Shown: piece after piece, positions 36,105 to 46,136 of the stretch
How positions within the stretch are numbered: the stretch's first letter is position 1
Layout: the number at the start of each line of letters is the position of its first letter
Assembly: GCF_002259415.1 (NCBI RefSeq)
Contig: NZ_NPFY01000036.1
Coordinates: 124,001 to 188,000, forward strand
Direction of reading: 5' to 3'
DNA length: 64,000 bases
From: Rhodococcus sp. 14-2470-1b
GTDB lineage: Bacteria > Actinomycetota > Actinomycetes > Mycobacteriales > Mycobacteriaceae
Program-made: the position numbers and the translations under genes
Notes under the pieces: generated by a model
The model's input: the letters and a program-made list of their open reading frames with translations, nothing else
What the model was told of the DNA's origin: nothing
Databases searched by the model: none

Positions 36105-36941
36105 TCAGTCCAGGAGGACCGTCGTGAACGTCGCAACCTGAGTGAGCCCGATCCGCGCGTACGCGCGCCGAGCGGGGTAATTGAAACTGTTGACGTAGAG
36201 GCTGGCCACGCGCCCGCTCCTGACCACCGCGTCGACGACGGTTGCCGTCCCCGCCGACCCCAGACCCCGGCCTCGGTAGAGAGGATGCACCCACACACCT
36301 TGGATCTGGCCCACTGTGGCCGAGCGTGAACCGATTTCGGCCTTGTACACGACCTGACCGTCCTCGAAACGTGCCCAAGCTCTACCTGCCGCGATGAGAC
36401 TCGCGATCCGACGACGGTAACCACGGCCACCGTCGTTGGCCCGCGGGTCCACACCCACTTCCTCGATGAACATCGCCACGGCGGCCGTCAAGTACACGTC
36501 GAGTTCGTCGGCGCGAACCAACCGAACGGAAGGGTCCGGAGGAAACTCCGAGAGCTGGGAGGTGGCGAGGAGCGGTTGCTCGCTCCGCAACTCACGCGGC
36601 GCTCCCCAGTCGGCTTCCAACATTTCCCACAGCGGAAGCGTCAACTCGGCGCGCCCGACGAGCGAGGAACACATACGTGGGCCTCGGCAGGCGCGGTCCG
36701 CGAACGACCGCAGATCGTCGACGTCGCCGAGCAGTGGAACGAGGTTGGCACCGTAGAAGCACAAAGACTCCTGCGGTCCGCCTCGACTCCACATCTCGCC
36801 GTGGAACGACCGTGGGTCGAGCCCGGATTCCTGCACACGCGCGGCGATCATGCAGGTGGCAATCGGATCGGCGTCGAGCACGCGAAGAACACTGGCAGTG
36901 TCCTTGTTGCTCAGTGGCTTCGCGCCGAGGAGCTTGAGCAC
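36105..36941 (-). CDS. GNAT acetyltransferase with N-terminal DUF4081 domain
   Basis: The 278-residue protein has an N-terminal DUF4081 part (residues ~1-125; CMIAARVQESGLDPRSF, YGANLVPLLGDVDDLRSFAD) and a GNAT domain (~140-278) with acetyl-CoA loop VHPLYRGRGLGSAGTATVV (~220-238). Substrate unknown. It lies upstream of ispG-rip1-dxr in the same order as in mycobacteria (Rv2867c position), which suggests a conserved but undefined link to envelope or isoprenoid synthesis. The start is GTG 36941. Confidence 0.9.
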   Translation of the reverse strand: MLKLLGAKPLSNKDTASVLRVLDADPIATCMIAARVQESGLDPRSFHGEMWSRGGPQESLCFYGANLVPLLGDVDDLRSFADRACRGPRMCSSLVGRAELTLPLWEMLEADWGAPRELRSEQPLLATSQLSEFPPDPSVRLVRADELDVYLTAAVAMFIEEVGVDPRANDGGRGYRRRIASLIAAGRAWARFEDGQVVYKAEIGSRSATVGQIQGVWVHPLYRGRGLGSAGTATVVDAVVRSGRVASLYVNSFNYPARRAYARIGLTQVATFTTVLLD

Positions 36942-37052
36942 CGTCCGTCACCTCCCGAGCTACGCGGGTCCACCGTCATGGAGATAGATTGCCAGATCGA
37001 CGCATGCATCGGGGACATTACGGGTGGGACATTCGGGCCCCACTTCGAACAC

Positions 37053-38216
37053 TTACCCGACCGTGACGACCGGCGCTCCCGAGTCGGCACCCTCACCCTC
37101 GTCGAACTCCTCGGCGATGCGCATCGCTTCCTCGATGAGAGTCTCCACGATCTGGGCCTCGGGCACGGTCTTGATCACCTTGCCCTTCACGAAGATCTGG
37201 CCCTTGCCGTTTCCGGAGGCCACACCGAGATCCGCGTCGCGAGCTTCACCCGGACCGTTGACGACACATCCCATCACAGCGACGCGCAGCGGGATCTCCA
37301 TACCTTCGAGACCCGCGGTGACCTCGTCGGCGAGCGTGTAGACGTCGACCTGCGCGCGACCGCAGGACGGGCACGACACGATCTCGAGCTTGCGTGGCCG
37401 CAGGTTGAGTGACTGCAGAATCTGGTTTCCGACCTTGATTTCCTCGGCGGGCGGCGCGGACAGGGACACTCGGATGGTGTCGCCGATACCGCGGGACAGG
37501 AGCGAGCCGAACGCCACGGCGGACTTGATGGTGCCCTGGAACGCCGGCCCCGCCTCGGTCACACCGAGGTGAAGCGGGTAATCGCACTGTGCCGCCAACT
37601 GCTCGTAGGCCGCGACCATCACGACCGGGTCGTTGTGCTTGACCGAGATCTTGATGTCACCGAAGCCGTGTTCTTCGAACAGGCCTGCCTCCCACAGTGC
37701 GGACTCGACGAGCGCTTCCGGGGTTGCCTTTCCGTACTTGTCCATCATCCGCTTGTCGAGCGACCCGGCGTTGACGCCGATGCGGATGGGGATGCCCGCA
37801 TCGCCCGCGGCCTTCGCTACCTCTTTGACTCGGCCGTCGAATTCCTTGATGTTGCCGGGGTTCACACGGACAGCAGCGCAGCCGGCGTCGATCGCGGCGA
37901 AAATGTACTTGGGCTGGAAATGGATATCCGCGATGACGGGAATCTGGCTCTTCTTGGCGATGATGGACAGCGCATCCGCGTCGTCCTGTGTGGGACATGC
38001 CACACGCACGATGTCGCATCCGGACGCCGTCAACTCTGCGATCTGCTGCAGGGTGGCGTTGATGTCGTGAGTCTTGGTGGTGGTCATCGACTGCACCGAG
38101 ATGGGGTGGTCGCTGCCGACACCGACGGTGCCGACCTGCAGTTGACGAGTCTTACGGCGAGGTGCGAGTACGGGAACCGGCGGTGCCGGCATTCCCAATC
38201 CGACTGACACAGTCAC
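37053..38216 (-). CDS. ispG: (E)-4-hydroxy-3-methylbut-2-enyl-diphosphate synthase
   Basis: IspG is the sixth step of the MEP isoprenoid pathway and converts MEcPP to HMBPP with a [4Fe-4S] cluster. The 387-residue product is the usual bacterial size. Cluster ligands are visible in [12 protein letters not shown] (two Cys, residues ~280) and [13 protein letters not shown] (one Cys, ~323). The N-terminus has [19 protein letters not shown] (~33). dxr of the same pathway lies two genes upstream, with rip1 between them. Confidence 0.97.
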   Translation of the reverse strand: MTVSVGLGMPAPPVPVLAPRRKTRQLQVGTVGVGSDHPISVQSMTTTKTHDINATLQQIAELTASGCDIVRVACPTQDDADALSIIAKKSQIPVIADIHFQPKYIFAAIDAGCAAVRVNPGNIKEFDGRVKEVAKAAGDAGIPIRIGVNAGSLDKRMMDKYGKATPEALVESALWEAGLFEEHGFGDIKISVKHNDPVVMVAAYEQLAAQCDYPLHLGVTEAGPAFQGTIKSAVAFGSLLSRGIGDTIRVSLSAPPAEEIKVGNQILQSLNLRPRKLEIVSCPSCGRAQVDVYTLADEVTAGLEGMEIPLRVAVMGCVVNGPGEARDADLGVASGNGKGQIFVKGKVIKTVPEAQIVETLIEEAMRIAEEFDEGEGADSGAPVVTVG

Positions 38217-38256
38217 TTCGTTGCCTTCTTCCGGTGAGCTTCACCCATGAGTCTAC

Positions 38257-39471
38257 TTAGAACAACTGGATCGGGTTCACGATGTCCGCTGTGAGCGTCA
38301 GCAACATGTATGCGCCGCCGATCACGATCACCACGTACGTGACGGGCATCAACTTCATGTAGTCGACCGGTCCGCCGTTGGGCAGCCCGCGTCGGTTGCG
38401 GAAAAAATTGCGAATCCGCTCGTAGATCGTCACCGCCATGTGACCGCCGTCGAGAGGTAGCAACGGCAGCAGATTGAAGATCCCGAGGAAGAAGTTCAAA
38501 CTCGCGAGAAGCAGCACGAACACCGGCCACATCGACCGCTCCACCAACTGTCCGCCGATCACCGACGCACCGACCACGCTGATCGGAGTCTCGGCGTCAC
38601 GCTCACCGCCGGTGATGGACGTCCACAGATCCGCTACCTTGCTCGGCATCTGAACCAGTCGATGCGCAGTCTCGACGAACATGTCGCCGGTGAACGCGAA
38701 CGACGCGGGAACCGCGGCGAGAGCGTTGTACTGGGTCGGCAAGAACCGTTCCATCGACACTCCGACCGCGCCGACCGTCGCCGACCGTCGGCCGGTTTCC
38801 GTACCGTCGGACACCCAGCGCTGCACCTGCTGGACCTGAACGGGGAACGTCAACTCGGCACCGTCACGTTCGACGACGAAGGTCGCGGTGCCGGACAGAG
38901 GCTGCGTCGCCGCGACGACGTCCGTGAATTCGGGTGTCTCGGTGCCGTTCACCGAGACGATGACGTCGCCCTGCCGAATGCCCGCCTGGAACGCCGGGCT
39001 CGGGCCGCTGCATACCGGGAAGGTCAGATCGTCGTTCTGCGTCGGCGGAACGCACTGCATCTCCCCGACCATCGCCCCGGCCGGCGGGTTCAGATTCGGT
39101 AGTCCCCACCCGACGGCCAAGGCGAAGATCAGCACGAAGCCCAGGACGAAGTTCATCCCGATGCCGCCCATCATGACGACGAGCCTCTTCCAGGTCTTCT
39201 GGCGGTACATGGCACGGTCGATCTCGTCGGGAGCGAGTTCGTCGATCGCGGTCATGCCGGCGATGTCGCAGAACCCGCCCGCCGGAATGGCTTTCAGCCC
39301 GTACTCGGTCTCACCTCGACGGAACGAGAAGACCTTGGGACCGAAACCGACGAAGAAGCGGCGGACCTTCATTCCCGTCGCGCGGGCGGTCCACATGTGC
39401 CCCGCCTCGTGCAGCGCAATCGACACCGTGATTCCGAGGGCGAACAGGATCACCCCGAATACGAACACCAT
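38257..39471 (-). CDS. rip1: Site-2 protease RseP/Rip1 (PDZ metalloprotease)
   Basis: This 404-residue membrane protease cuts anti-sigma factors and other membrane proteins within the bilayer. HEAGH (residues 21-25) in the first membrane segment is the zinc motif, and LLPLLPLDGGHM (~358) supplies the third ligand. A PDZ domain lies between (~120-215; FQAGIRQGDVIVSVNGTETP). The ATG at 39471 is chosen because it starts the first membrane helix; upstream in-frame residues are dxr shadow. The gap to dxr is 5 nt, so they are co-transcribed. Confidence 0.95.
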   Translation of the reverse strand: MVFVFGVILFALGITVSIALHEAGHMWTARATGMKVRRFFVGFGPKVFSFRRGETEYGLKAIPAGGFCDIAGMTAIDELAPDEIDRAMYRQKTWKRLVVMMGGIGMNFVLGFVLIFALAVGWGLPNLNPPAGAMVGEMQCVPPTQNDDLTFPVCSGPSPAFQAGIRQGDVIVSVNGTETPEFTDVVAATQPLSGTATFVVERDGAELTFPVQVQQVQRWVSDGTETGRRSATVGAVGVSMERFLPTQYNALAAVPASFAFTGDMFVETAHRLVQMPSKVADLWTSITGGERDAETPISVVGASVIGGQLVERSMWPVFVLLLASLNFFLGIFNLLPLLPLDGGHMAVTIYERIRNFFRNRRGLPNGGPVDYMKLMPVTYVVIVIGGAYMLLTLTADIVNPIQLF

Positions 39472-39476
39472 CTGGC

Positions 39477-40664
39477 TCAGTCCTTCTGGTTCAGGAGTTC
39501 GCGGGCGTGGGCGCGGGCCCACGAATCTGCAGCGAGGACGTCGCCGACGCTGGTGGGCTCGGACGTCCATCGGCCCGTGCCGGAGTCGAGTACCTGTCCG
39601 ACCGTCTCCACGATCTGCGGGAAATCGATCCGTCCCGCCAGGAATGCTTCGGCAGCAACTTCATTGGACGCGTTGTACACCGCCGTCATGCACCCTCCGA
39701 GCACTCCGGCTTCGCGGGCGAGGTGAACCGCAGGAAACACCCGGTCGTCGAGTGGCTCGAAATCCCAGGTGAACGACGTGGTGAAATCGATCGCTCGAGC
39801 CGCGTCCCGGACGCGGTCCGGCCACCCGAGCGCGAGCGCGATGGGCAGGCGCATGTCCGGCGGGCTGGCTTGAGCGATGGTCGACCCGTCGAAGAACGTG
39901 ACCATCGAATGAACGATGGACTGCCGGTGAACCGTCACGTCGATGCGGTCGTACGGAATGTCGAACAGCAGATGGGTCTCGATGAGTTCGAGGCCCTTGT
40001 TGACCAGTGTCGCCGAATTGAGGGTGTTCATCGGCCCCATCGACCACGTCGGGTGCGCTGCAGCCTGCTCCGGCGTCACCGACTTCAGTTCCACCTCGGA
40101 CCATCCGCGGAACGGGCCACCCGAGGCGGTGAGGATCAGGCGATCGACCTCCGCCGCGCGGCCTCCGCGCAGACACTGAGCCAGCGCGGAATGCTCGGAA
40201 TCGACGGGCACGATCTGGCCGGGTGCGGCCGCGGACGTCACCAGCGAGCCGCCCGCCACCAGTGATTCCTTGTTGGCGAGGGCGAGTGTTGCACCCGACT
40301 TCAGGGCGGCGAGGGTCGGTTCGAGGCCGCGAGAACCCACCAGGGCGTTCAACACGATGTCTGCCTGCACCGACTCGACGAGGTCCGTCACAGCTCGGTC
40401 GCCGGTGAGAATGTTCGGCAGGTTCAGCTCGGCGCCGGCCGTGGGGTTCGCCACCGCGACCGCGTCGACGCCCGTCTCACCGATCTGCTGACGAAGCACG
40501 TCGATGTTTCCACCACCCGCCGCGAGCCCCACCACCTCGAACTTGTCCGGGTTGGCCGCGATGACGTCGAGCGCTTGGGTACCGATCGATCCGGTACTAC
40601 CCAGCAGCAGCACCCTCTTCGGGCTGCCCGACGGTGAATCTTCGACTCGTAATGGCTCCGGCAC
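39477..40664 (-). CDS. dxr: 1-deoxy-D-xylulose-5-phosphate reductoisomerase
   Basis: Dxr converts DXP to MEP with NADPH, the second step of the MEP pathway. The 395-residue product has the NADPH loop [17 protein letters not shown] (residues ~19-35), [11 protein letters not shown] (~128), the metal-binding [13 protein letters not shown] (~152) and [13 protein letters not shown] (~327). The GTG start at 40664 gives an N-terminus about 15 residues longer than many relatives, so a later start is possible. It diverges from the LysR gene. Confidence 0.96.
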   Translation of the reverse strand: MPEPLRVEDSPSGSPKRVLLLGSTGSIGTQALDVIAANPDKFEVVGLAAGGGNIDVLRQQIGETGVDAVAVANPTAGAELNLPNILTGDRAVTDLVESVQADIVLNALVGSRGLEPTLAALKSGATLALANKESLVAGGSLVTSAAAPGQIVPVDSEHSALAQCLRGGRAAEVDRLILTASGGPFRGWSEVELKSVTPEQAAAHPTWSMGPMNTLNSATLVNKGLELIETHLLFDIPYDRIDVTVHRQSIVHSMVTFFDGSTIAQASPPDMRLPIALALGWPDRVRDAARAIDFTTSFTWDFEPLDDRVFPAVHLAREAGVLGGCMTAVYNASNEVAAEAFLAGRIDFPQIVETVGQVLDSGTGRWTSEPTSVGDVLAADSWARAHARELLNQKD

Positions 40665-40716
40665 CCGTCCATTGTTCCTGATCGAGTCTGAGAGTTCGCT
40701 ATGCGTGTGCCGTCCC

Positions 40717-40729
40717 TAAGCTGACACCG
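40717..40729 (+). promoter_or_regulatory. Candidate -10 of a leaderless lysR transcript
   Basis: TAAGCT at 40717-40722 ends 6 nt before the GTG at 40729. There is no ribosome-binding site before the start, which fits leaderless initiation. Confidence 0.4.
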
Positions 40730-41631
40730 TGCCACTACCGACCCATGTGACCGATCTGATCAGCTACGAACTGCTGTTGTCCGTGGCAGAACTCGGCAGC
40801 ATCGGACGCGCCGGAGAGGCGCACGGTATGTCTCAACCCGCGGCCAGCGCACGGCTGGCAGCGCTCGAGCGACGCGTCGGCGTCCCGCTTCTCGAACGGA
40901 CGCCCCGCGGCGCCACGCTGACGGCGACCGGAGAACTCGTGGCGAGTTGGGCCGAGCGCGTCGTCGTCGAAGCCGCGCACCTCGCGACGTCCATCGAATC
41001 ACTTCGCACCGACCGAAACAGCCAGGTGAGAGTCGCGGCGAGCCTCACGATCGCCGAGTACCTCGTCCCCCGGTGGCTGATCACTCTGCGTGCGCAGGAG
41101 CCGTCGGTAACACCGACGCTGTCGTCGGGCAATTCCGCCGACGTCTCTGCCTCCGTTCTCGCCGGCCGCGCGGACATCGGCTTCGTCGAGAGTCCCGACG
41201 TGCCGTCCGGCCTCGAGCACCGCGGTATCGCGCACGACGAACTGGTCGTGGTCGTCGCCCCGGGCCACGAGTGGGTGGGCCGCACGATCACCGCACGCGA
41301 ACTGTCGTCAACGCCGTTGGTGACCCGAGAATCCGGGTCGGGCACCCGCCGCGCCCTCGAACGAGCGCTGGGAAGCGCCGACTCGGCTCCGCCGTTGCTC
41401 GAGGTGTCGTCCACCACGGCGATCAAGGCCGCAGTCGGCGGCGGAATGGCGCCCGCAGTGCTCAGTTCACTTGCCGTGTCCGCCGAGTTGACGGCAGGCA
41501 CGCTTGTCCGTGTCCGCACGGAGGGGCTGGACCTGCGCCGCTCTCTGCGTGCCGTGTGGCCCACCGGCACTCGTCCGAACGGGCCGTCGTCGACGCTGGT
41601 GACCATCGCCGTAGCGGCCGCCGAGTCATAA
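40729..41631 (+). CDS. LysR family transcriptional regulator
   Basis: The 300-residue protein has an N-terminal winged helix (residues ~8-66; ELGSIGRAGEAHGMSQPAAS and RRVGVPLLERTPRGATLTATG) and a periplasmic-binding-like effector domain (~90-295) with the segment ALGSADSAPPLLEVSSTTAI. The adjacent downstream TDT transporter gene, in the same direction 60 nt away, is the likely target, although LysR proteins usually control a divergent gene. Ligand unknown. Confidence 0.9.
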   Translation: MPLPTHVTDLISYELLLSVAELGSIGRAGEAHGMSQPAASARLAALERRVGVPLLERTPRGATLTATGELVASWAERVVVEAAHLATSIESLRTDRNSQVRVAASLTIAEYLVPRWLITLRAQEPSVTPTLSSGNSADVSASVLAGRADIGFVESPDVPSGLEHRGIAHDELVVVVAPGHEWVGRTITARELSSTPLVTRESGSGTRRALERALGSADSAPPLLEVSSTTAIKAAVGGGMAPAVLSSLAVSAELTAGTLVRVRTEGLDLRRSLRAVWPTGTRPNGPSSTLVTIAVAAAES

Positions 41632-41691
41632 TCTGTGGTTTGGGCGCGATAGGCAATCGACGTCTACCGTCGCCGCCCGCGGACGGGCACC

Positions 41692-42819
41692 GTGAGTGTC
41701 ATGACCACGACGCTCCTCGCGAACGCACCCGCCACCCGACGAGGTTCCGTCGTCTCCTCCTCGATGTTTCGAGACATCACCCCGAATCTGTTCACCACGG
41801 TGATGGGGACGGGCATCGTCGCCAACGCAGCGGCAACGCTCCCCGTCCAGTTCACCGGGCTACGAGTGTTCGCGACGATCGTCTGGGCATCGGCGGCCTT
41901 CGTCCTGACAGCACTGACGGCCGCGCTGGCCGTTCACTGGGTGGTACACCGAGTCCACGCACGAGCACACGCGGCGAATCCGGTGACGGTGCAGTTCTAC
42001 GGCGCTCCCCCGATGGCCCTGCTCACTGTCGGCGCGGGCGCGGAACTTCTCGGCGGCGACGTCGTGGGCGACGCGACGGCGACGGCCGTCTTCGCGACGT
42101 TGTGGACGACCGGGACCGTGCTCGGGGTCCTCGCGAGCGTCACTGTTCCGTACCTCATGATCACCACGCACGACCACACCGACGTGGCTGCTCTACCAGC
42201 GTGGTTGATCCCCGTCGTTCCCCCGATGGTGTCCGCGTCCACCGGCGCGTTACTGCTCCCGAACATCGCACCCGGCCAGTGGCGGTCGGCCATGCTCGTC
42301 GGGTGTTACGCGATGTTCGGGCTCTCGCTCATCGTCGGCATGCTGACCGTGGCTTTGGTGTACGGGCGTCTGCTCCACCGCGGTGCACCGGCTGCTCACG
42401 CGGCCCCCACGATGTGGATCACCCTCGGGATCGTGGGCCAATCCGTCACGGCGGCAGTGCTTCTCGGCAACGATGCAGCGCTGGTGTTCACCGGCGACGA
42501 CGCGACGATCGCCACAGGTCTACGTATGTTCGGGATCGTCCACGGGCTGGTGATGGGCGGCTTCGGAGTGTTCGTGTTCGCCCTCGCCGCGGCCGTGACA
42601 ACGCGCTCCCTGCGTCGCGAACGAAGCTTTTCCATGAGCTGGTGGTCGTTCACGTTCCCGATCGGTACGTGCGTCACCGGCGCGACCGCGCTCGGCGGCA
42701 CTCTGGGCTCCGCAGCTGTCGACGCCGTGGCCGTAGTCCTCTACGTGGTGCTGGTCTCTGCCTGGGCGGTGGTCGTCGCCCGCACCGTCCGTTCACTCAC
42801 GTCCACCCGTGCGCCGTAG
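41692..42819 (+). CDS. TDT family transporter (tellurite-resistance/dicarboxylate or sulfite exporter type)
   Basis: The 375-residue integral membrane protein has about ten segments and the SLAC1/TDT N-terminal signature RDITPNLFTTVMGTGIVANA (residues ~27-46). A second conserved stretch is WSFTFPIGTCVTGATALGG (~320-338). Members export C4-dicarboxylates, sulfite or tellurite; the substrate cannot be told here. GTG 41692 or ATG 41701 may be the start. The last 23 nt overlap the convergent deacetylase gene. Confidence 0.85.
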   Translation: MSVMTTTLLANAPATRRGSVVSSSMFRDITPNLFTTVMGTGIVANAAATLPVQFTGLRVFATIVWASAAFVLTALTAALAVHWVVHRVHARAHAANPVTVQFYGAPPMALLTVGAGAELLGGDVVGDATATAVFATLWTTGTVLGVLASVTVPYLMITTHDHTDVAALPAWLIPVVPPMVSASTGALLLPNIAPGQWRSAMLVGCYAMFGLSLIVGMLTVALVYGRLLHRGAPAAHAAPTMWITLGIVGQSVTAAVLLGNDAALVFTGDDATIATGLRMFGIVHGLVMGGFGVFVFALAAAVTTRSLRRERSFSMSWWSFTFPIGTCVTGATALGGTLGSAAVDAVAVVLYVVLVSAWAVVVARTVRSLTSTRAP

Positions 42820-43756
42820 GAGGATGCTCGGCGATCCAATGCCGGGCGATGTCGACACGTCGGGCGATCCACACCTTCTCGTGCGACTGGATGTGGTCGA
42901 GGAAACGCTCCAGCGCCCTGATGCGGGCCGGACGTCCGACGAGTCGGCAGTGCAACCCGACCGACAGCATCTTCGGTGAACCGGCTTCACCCTCGGCGTA
43001 CAGAACGTCGAACGCGTCGCGGAGGTGGGCGAAGAACTCCTCCCCCGTCGAGAATCCACCGGGCGACGAGAAACGCATGTCGTTGGTGTCGAGCGTGTAC
43101 GGAACGACGAGGTGGTCCACGGTGTCCGATCCACGATTCACCCGAGCCCAATACGGCAGGTCGTCGGCGTAGGAATCGGAGTCGTACAGGAACCCTCCGT
43201 GCTCGACGACGAGCGACCGAGTGTTGGGTGAGTCGCGGCCGGTGTACCACCCGAGCGGAGCCGATCCCGTCAGCTCGGTCAAGATCTCCATGGCTTCGGC
43301 CATGTGTTCACGCTCGACGTGCTCGTCGATCAGTTGATAACCGATCCAACGCAATCCATGACTCGCGATTTCGTGCCCCTGTTCGACGAAGGCCGCCACC
43401 GCGTCCGGATTGCGCTGCATCGCCCGGGCGACGGCGAACACGGTCAACGGCAGTCCGCGGCACTCGAACACTCGAAGCACTCGCCATACGCCGGCGCGAG
43501 ATCCGTACTCGTACAACGACTCCATACTCATGTGCCGGTTGGGAAACGCCTGAGCCCCGATCATCTCGGACAGAAAGGTCTCCGATGAGGTATCGCCGTC
43601 GAGAACGTTGTTCTCGGACCCTTCCTCGTAGTTGAGCACGAACTGAACGGCGATCCGTGCCCCACCCGGCCACCGCGGATCAGGAGGATGCGCGCCGTAG
43701 CCGACCATGTCGCGCGGGTAGGGCACACGGGAGTGGGACAGTGGTTCCGGAGTCAC
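42797..43756 (-). CDS. puuE: Polysaccharide-deacetylase-fold protein, PuuE-type allantoinase
   Basis: The 319-residue product has the NodB-type deacetylase fold. VGYGAHPPDPRWPGGARIAV (~residues 17-36) and FVLNYEEGSENNVLDGD (~39-55) are characteristic of the metal-independent allantoinase PuuE group, and GHEIASHGLRWIGYQ (~128-142) holds the conserved His pair. PuuE opens the allantoin ring in purine catabolism. No other uricolytic gene is in the window, so the reaction is inferred from sequence only. GTG 43756 is chosen as the start; further in-frame upstream sequence does not resemble the family. Confidence 0.8.
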   Translation of the reverse strand: MTPEPLSHSRVPYPRDMVGYGAHPPDPRWPGGARIAVQFVLNYEEGSENNVLDGDTSSETFLSEMIGAQAFPNRHMSMESLYEYGSRAGVWRVLRVFECRGLPLTVFAVARAMQRNPDAVAAFVEQGHEIASHGLRWIGYQLIDEHVEREHMAEAMEILTELTGSAPLGWYTGRDSPNTRSLVVEHGGFLYDSDSYADDLPYWARVNRGSDTVDHLVVPYTLDTNDMRFSSPGGFSTGEEFFAHLRDAFDVLYAEGEAGSPKMLSVGLHCRLVGRPARIRALERFLDHIQSHEKVWIARRVDIARHWIAEHPPTAHGWT

Positions 43757-43875
43757 GGAAGTCGAGTCTTCCAGCAATCGCGCCGGCGCGCCGAGGATAC
43801 GGACCCTGGTGGCTACGACGGACGGTCGTATGCAAATATTGTCGATGACGAGCGCGCCTGCCGACGGCGTGAGAC

Positions 43876-44166
43876 ATGACCCGAGAGGATCGACCGGTGG
43901 CACAAACCGAGCTGAACCCCGCTTCGTACGACCCGGTCGAGTACACCCACGAGGACATCGCCGAGGTCCCGTCCGCCGAGTGGGGATGGAGCGGTGAGTC
44001 CAGCAAAGCCATGCGCGTCGCGGCGATCGTCGTGGCGGCCATGCTGCTGTTCATGATTCACGGCAACCACACGGGCCTGGTCGAGGACCTGTGGCTCATC
44101 GGCTTCGCGATCGCGCTGGTCGGCATCGTGGTGCGCGACGTGATCGTGCGACGCAAGCCTCGCTGA
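43876..44166 (+). CDS. DUF2631 small membrane protein
   Basis: The 96-residue protein has a hydrophilic N-terminus with NPASYDPVEYTHEDIAEVPS and AEWGWSGE (residues ~15-42), then two membrane segments (~47-63 and ~70-88) and a basic end. This is the DUF2631 layout known from mycobacteria, where it also lies in this region (Rv2876). Function unknown. ATG 43876 is used; GTG 43897 is an alternative. A tandem repeat and a strong hairpin follow it. Confidence 0.85.
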   Translation: MTREDRPVAQTELNPASYDPVEYTHEDIAEVPSAEWGWSGESSKAMRVAAIVVAAMLLFMIHGNHTGLVEDLWLIGFAIALVGIVVRDVIVRRKPR

Positions 44167-44173
44167 CGAATTT

Positions 44174-44212
44174 CCCAGGCCTTTCCAGGTCCCAGGCCTT
44201 TCCAGGTCCCAG
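44174..44212. repeat. 17-bp tandem repeat
   Basis: CCCAGGCCTTTCCAGGT occurs twice head to tail (44174-44190, 44191-44207), followed by a partial third copy (CCCAG). It sits just after the DUF2631 stop and before a terminator hairpin, and looks like a slippage product. Confidence 0.9.
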
Positions 44213-44228
44213 CCTTCCTACGTCGAAT

Positions 44229-44257
44229 GCCCGGTACGACTCGAAGTCGTACCGGGC
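44229..44257. terminator. Bidirectional terminator between DUF2631 gene and rlmN
   Basis: GCCCGGTACGACT (44229-44241) and its exact complement (44245-44257) enclose a CGA loop, a perfect 13-bp stem in the gap between two convergent genes. No long T-tract is present on either side, which is common in high-GC actinobacteria. Confidence 0.8.
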
Positions 44258-44282
44258 GTTCACGTTTCGGTAAGTAGCGCGC

Positions 44283-45479
44283 CTAGTTCTCGGCGGCGAG
44301 CTGACCGCATGCAGCGGCGATTTCCTGACCGCGAGTATCGCGGACCGTGCAGGACACACCTTGGGCGATGACTCGTCGCACGAATTCACGCTCGACGTCC
44401 TTCGGGCTCGCGTCCCACTCGCTGCCCGGCGTCGGATTGAGCGGAATCAGGTTGACGTGCACTCGCGAACCCAGCGCCTTGTGCAGCTTCTTGCCGAGCA
44501 TGTCGGCACGCCACGGCTGGTCGTTCACATTTTTGATCATCGCGTATTCGATCGAGACACGACGACCGGTTCGATCGGCGTAATACCGAGCCGCCGACAG
44601 GACCTCGGCCACGGACCACCGATTGTTCACCGGCACCAAGGTGTCACGCAGCTCGTCGTCAGGAGTGTGGAGCGACACTGCGAGGGTCACCGACAACCCC
44701 TCGTCGGCGAGCTTGCGAATCGCCGGCGCAAGTCCGACGGTCGACACCGTCACCGACCGCTGCGACAGACCGAGCCCGTCCGGCGCGGGCGAGACGATCT
44801 TGCGGACGGCTGCGACGACTCGCTTGTAGTTCGCGAGAGGCTCGCCCATACCCATGAACACCACGTTCGACAATCGGCCTTCACCGCCGGCCACTACGCC
44901 GTCGCGCAGATCCGCCGCCGCCGAGCGAACCTGGTCCACGATCTCGGCTGTGGTCAGGTTGCGATCGAGACCGCCCTGCCCCGTCGCGCAGAACGGGCAC
45001 GCCATTCCGCAGCCCGCCTGACTGGAGATGCACAGCGTCGCGCGGTCCGGGTATCGCATCAGGACACTCTCGAGTAGAGTGCCGTCGTTCGCCTTCCACA
45101 GCGTCTTCCGGGTGTCGCCGTCGTCGCACGCCAGGTGTTTGATCGGCGTGAGCAGCGTGGGGAACAGATCGGCGCCGACCTTGTCACGCACAGCGGCGGG
45201 AAGGTCCGTCATCTTGCTCGTGTCCGCTTCGAGGCGGCTGTAGTAGTGCCTGGCCAACTGGTCGGCACGGAATGCAGGCAGCCCGAGTGCCTTCACCGCG
45301 TCCTTCAGGCCGTCACGATCGAGATCCGCCAGGTGACGCGCAGGCATACCGCGCTTGCGATCCGCGAACACCAGCGGAAGCGCAGCCCTCGTCGGTGTGG
45401 ACGTGCTCTCGGCCGAGTCCGGCGAGGGAGCAGTCCCGGTAGCAGCGTGTGCGTCGGAAACGGAAGCGGAGTCACTCAT
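44283..45479 (-). CDS. rlmN: 23S rRNA/tRNA A2503/A37 methyltransferase RlmN
   Basis: RlmN is a radical-SAM enzyme that methylates C2 of A2503 in 23S rRNA and A37 of some tRNAs. The 398-residue product has the cluster motif CGMACPFC (Cys157, Cys161, Cys164) and the C-terminal methyl-carrier Cys in [20 protein letters not shown] (~375). The N-terminal 35 residues are a Ser/Thr/Ala-rich tail not needed for the fold. A GGAGG lies 6 nt before the ATG at 45479. In mycobacteria this locus is split between two annotated frames; here it is intact. Confidence 0.95.
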   Translation of the reverse strand: MSDSASVSDAHAATGTAPSPDSAESTSTPTRAALPLVFADRKRGMPARHLADLDRDGLKDAVKALGLPAFRADQLARHYYSRLEADTSKMTDLPAAVRDKVGADLFPTLLTPIKHLACDDGDTRKTLWKANDGTLLESVLMRYPDRATLCISSQAGCGMACPFCATGQGGLDRNLTTAEIVDQVRSAAADLRDGVVAGGEGRLSNVVFMGMGEPLANYKRVVAAVRKIVSPAPDGLGLSQRSVTVSTVGLAPAIRKLADEGLSVTLAVSLHTPDDELRDTLVPVNNRWSVAEVLSAARYYADRTGRRVSIEYAMIKNVNDQPWRADMLGKKLHKALGSRVHVNLIPLNPTPGSEWDASPKDVEREFVRRVIAQGVSCTVRDTRGQEIAAACGQLAAEN

Positions 45480-45628
45480 AGTGCCTCCAGTGTCCCACTC
45501 CTGCGCACCGACGCCTATTCAGCACAGTTCACCGTCGACGCCGTCCGTTTCCAGCTCGATGCGGAGGGGTAACCGAATCGACAGCAGATACGCGTGCATT
45601 CCCGCCTCGCGTACGAAAGGATCGAACA

Positions 45629-46042
45629 ATGTCCACACCAGCAGGAGATCGCAACGACGGTTCGTTCCCGGACGCGGTGGCGCCGTACGAGGACTCGGGT
45701 CCGTCGGCGATCACGACGCCGGATTCGGACCAGCACAGTGCACCCGATCCGGAAGCGGTTCGTGACACGAGGCCAGCCGCCGGGACGACGCCGGACGGCA
45801 TCGCGCACACCAAAGCCGCAGCTACATGGACCGGCCTCGTGGTCGGCGCGATCGTACTGGTGATCCTTCTCATATTCATCTTGCAGAATCTCGACGCTGT
45901 GCCTGTGGAAATATTCGTGTGGACGTTCGAGCTTCCGCTCGGCGTGAGTATGTTGCTCGCCGCGATCGCCGGTGCCCTCGTGATGGCCTTGGCGGGCGGA
46001 GTCCGAATCCTTCAGATTCGGCGTGCGGCAAAACGCAAGTAA
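45629..46042 (+). CDS. LapA/DUF1049 domain membrane protein
   Basis: The 137-residue protein has a long hydrophilic, probably disordered N-terminus (residues 1-62) and two membrane segments (~68-87 and ~97-120) with QNLDAVPVEIFVWTFELPLG between them, the LapA signature. LapA-family proteins in E. coli associate with LPS assembly factors; in an actinobacterium the role is unknown. A ribosome site AAAGGA precedes ATG 45629 and rlmN diverges from it. Confidence 0.82.
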   Translation: MSTPAGDRNDGSFPDAVAPYEDSGPSAITTPDSDQHSAPDPEAVRDTRPAAGTTPDGIAHTKAAATWTGLVVGAIVLVILLIFILQNLDAVPVEIFVWTFELPLGVSMLLAAIAGALVMALAGGVRILQIRRAAKRK

Positions 46043-46136
46043 GAGATCGAACGGTGAACAGTATGCACACAAGCTGGCGTCGTCGAACTGAATCGATAAT
46101 GCTGGAAGTGCCCGATTTCACCACAAGGAGCCTTTT

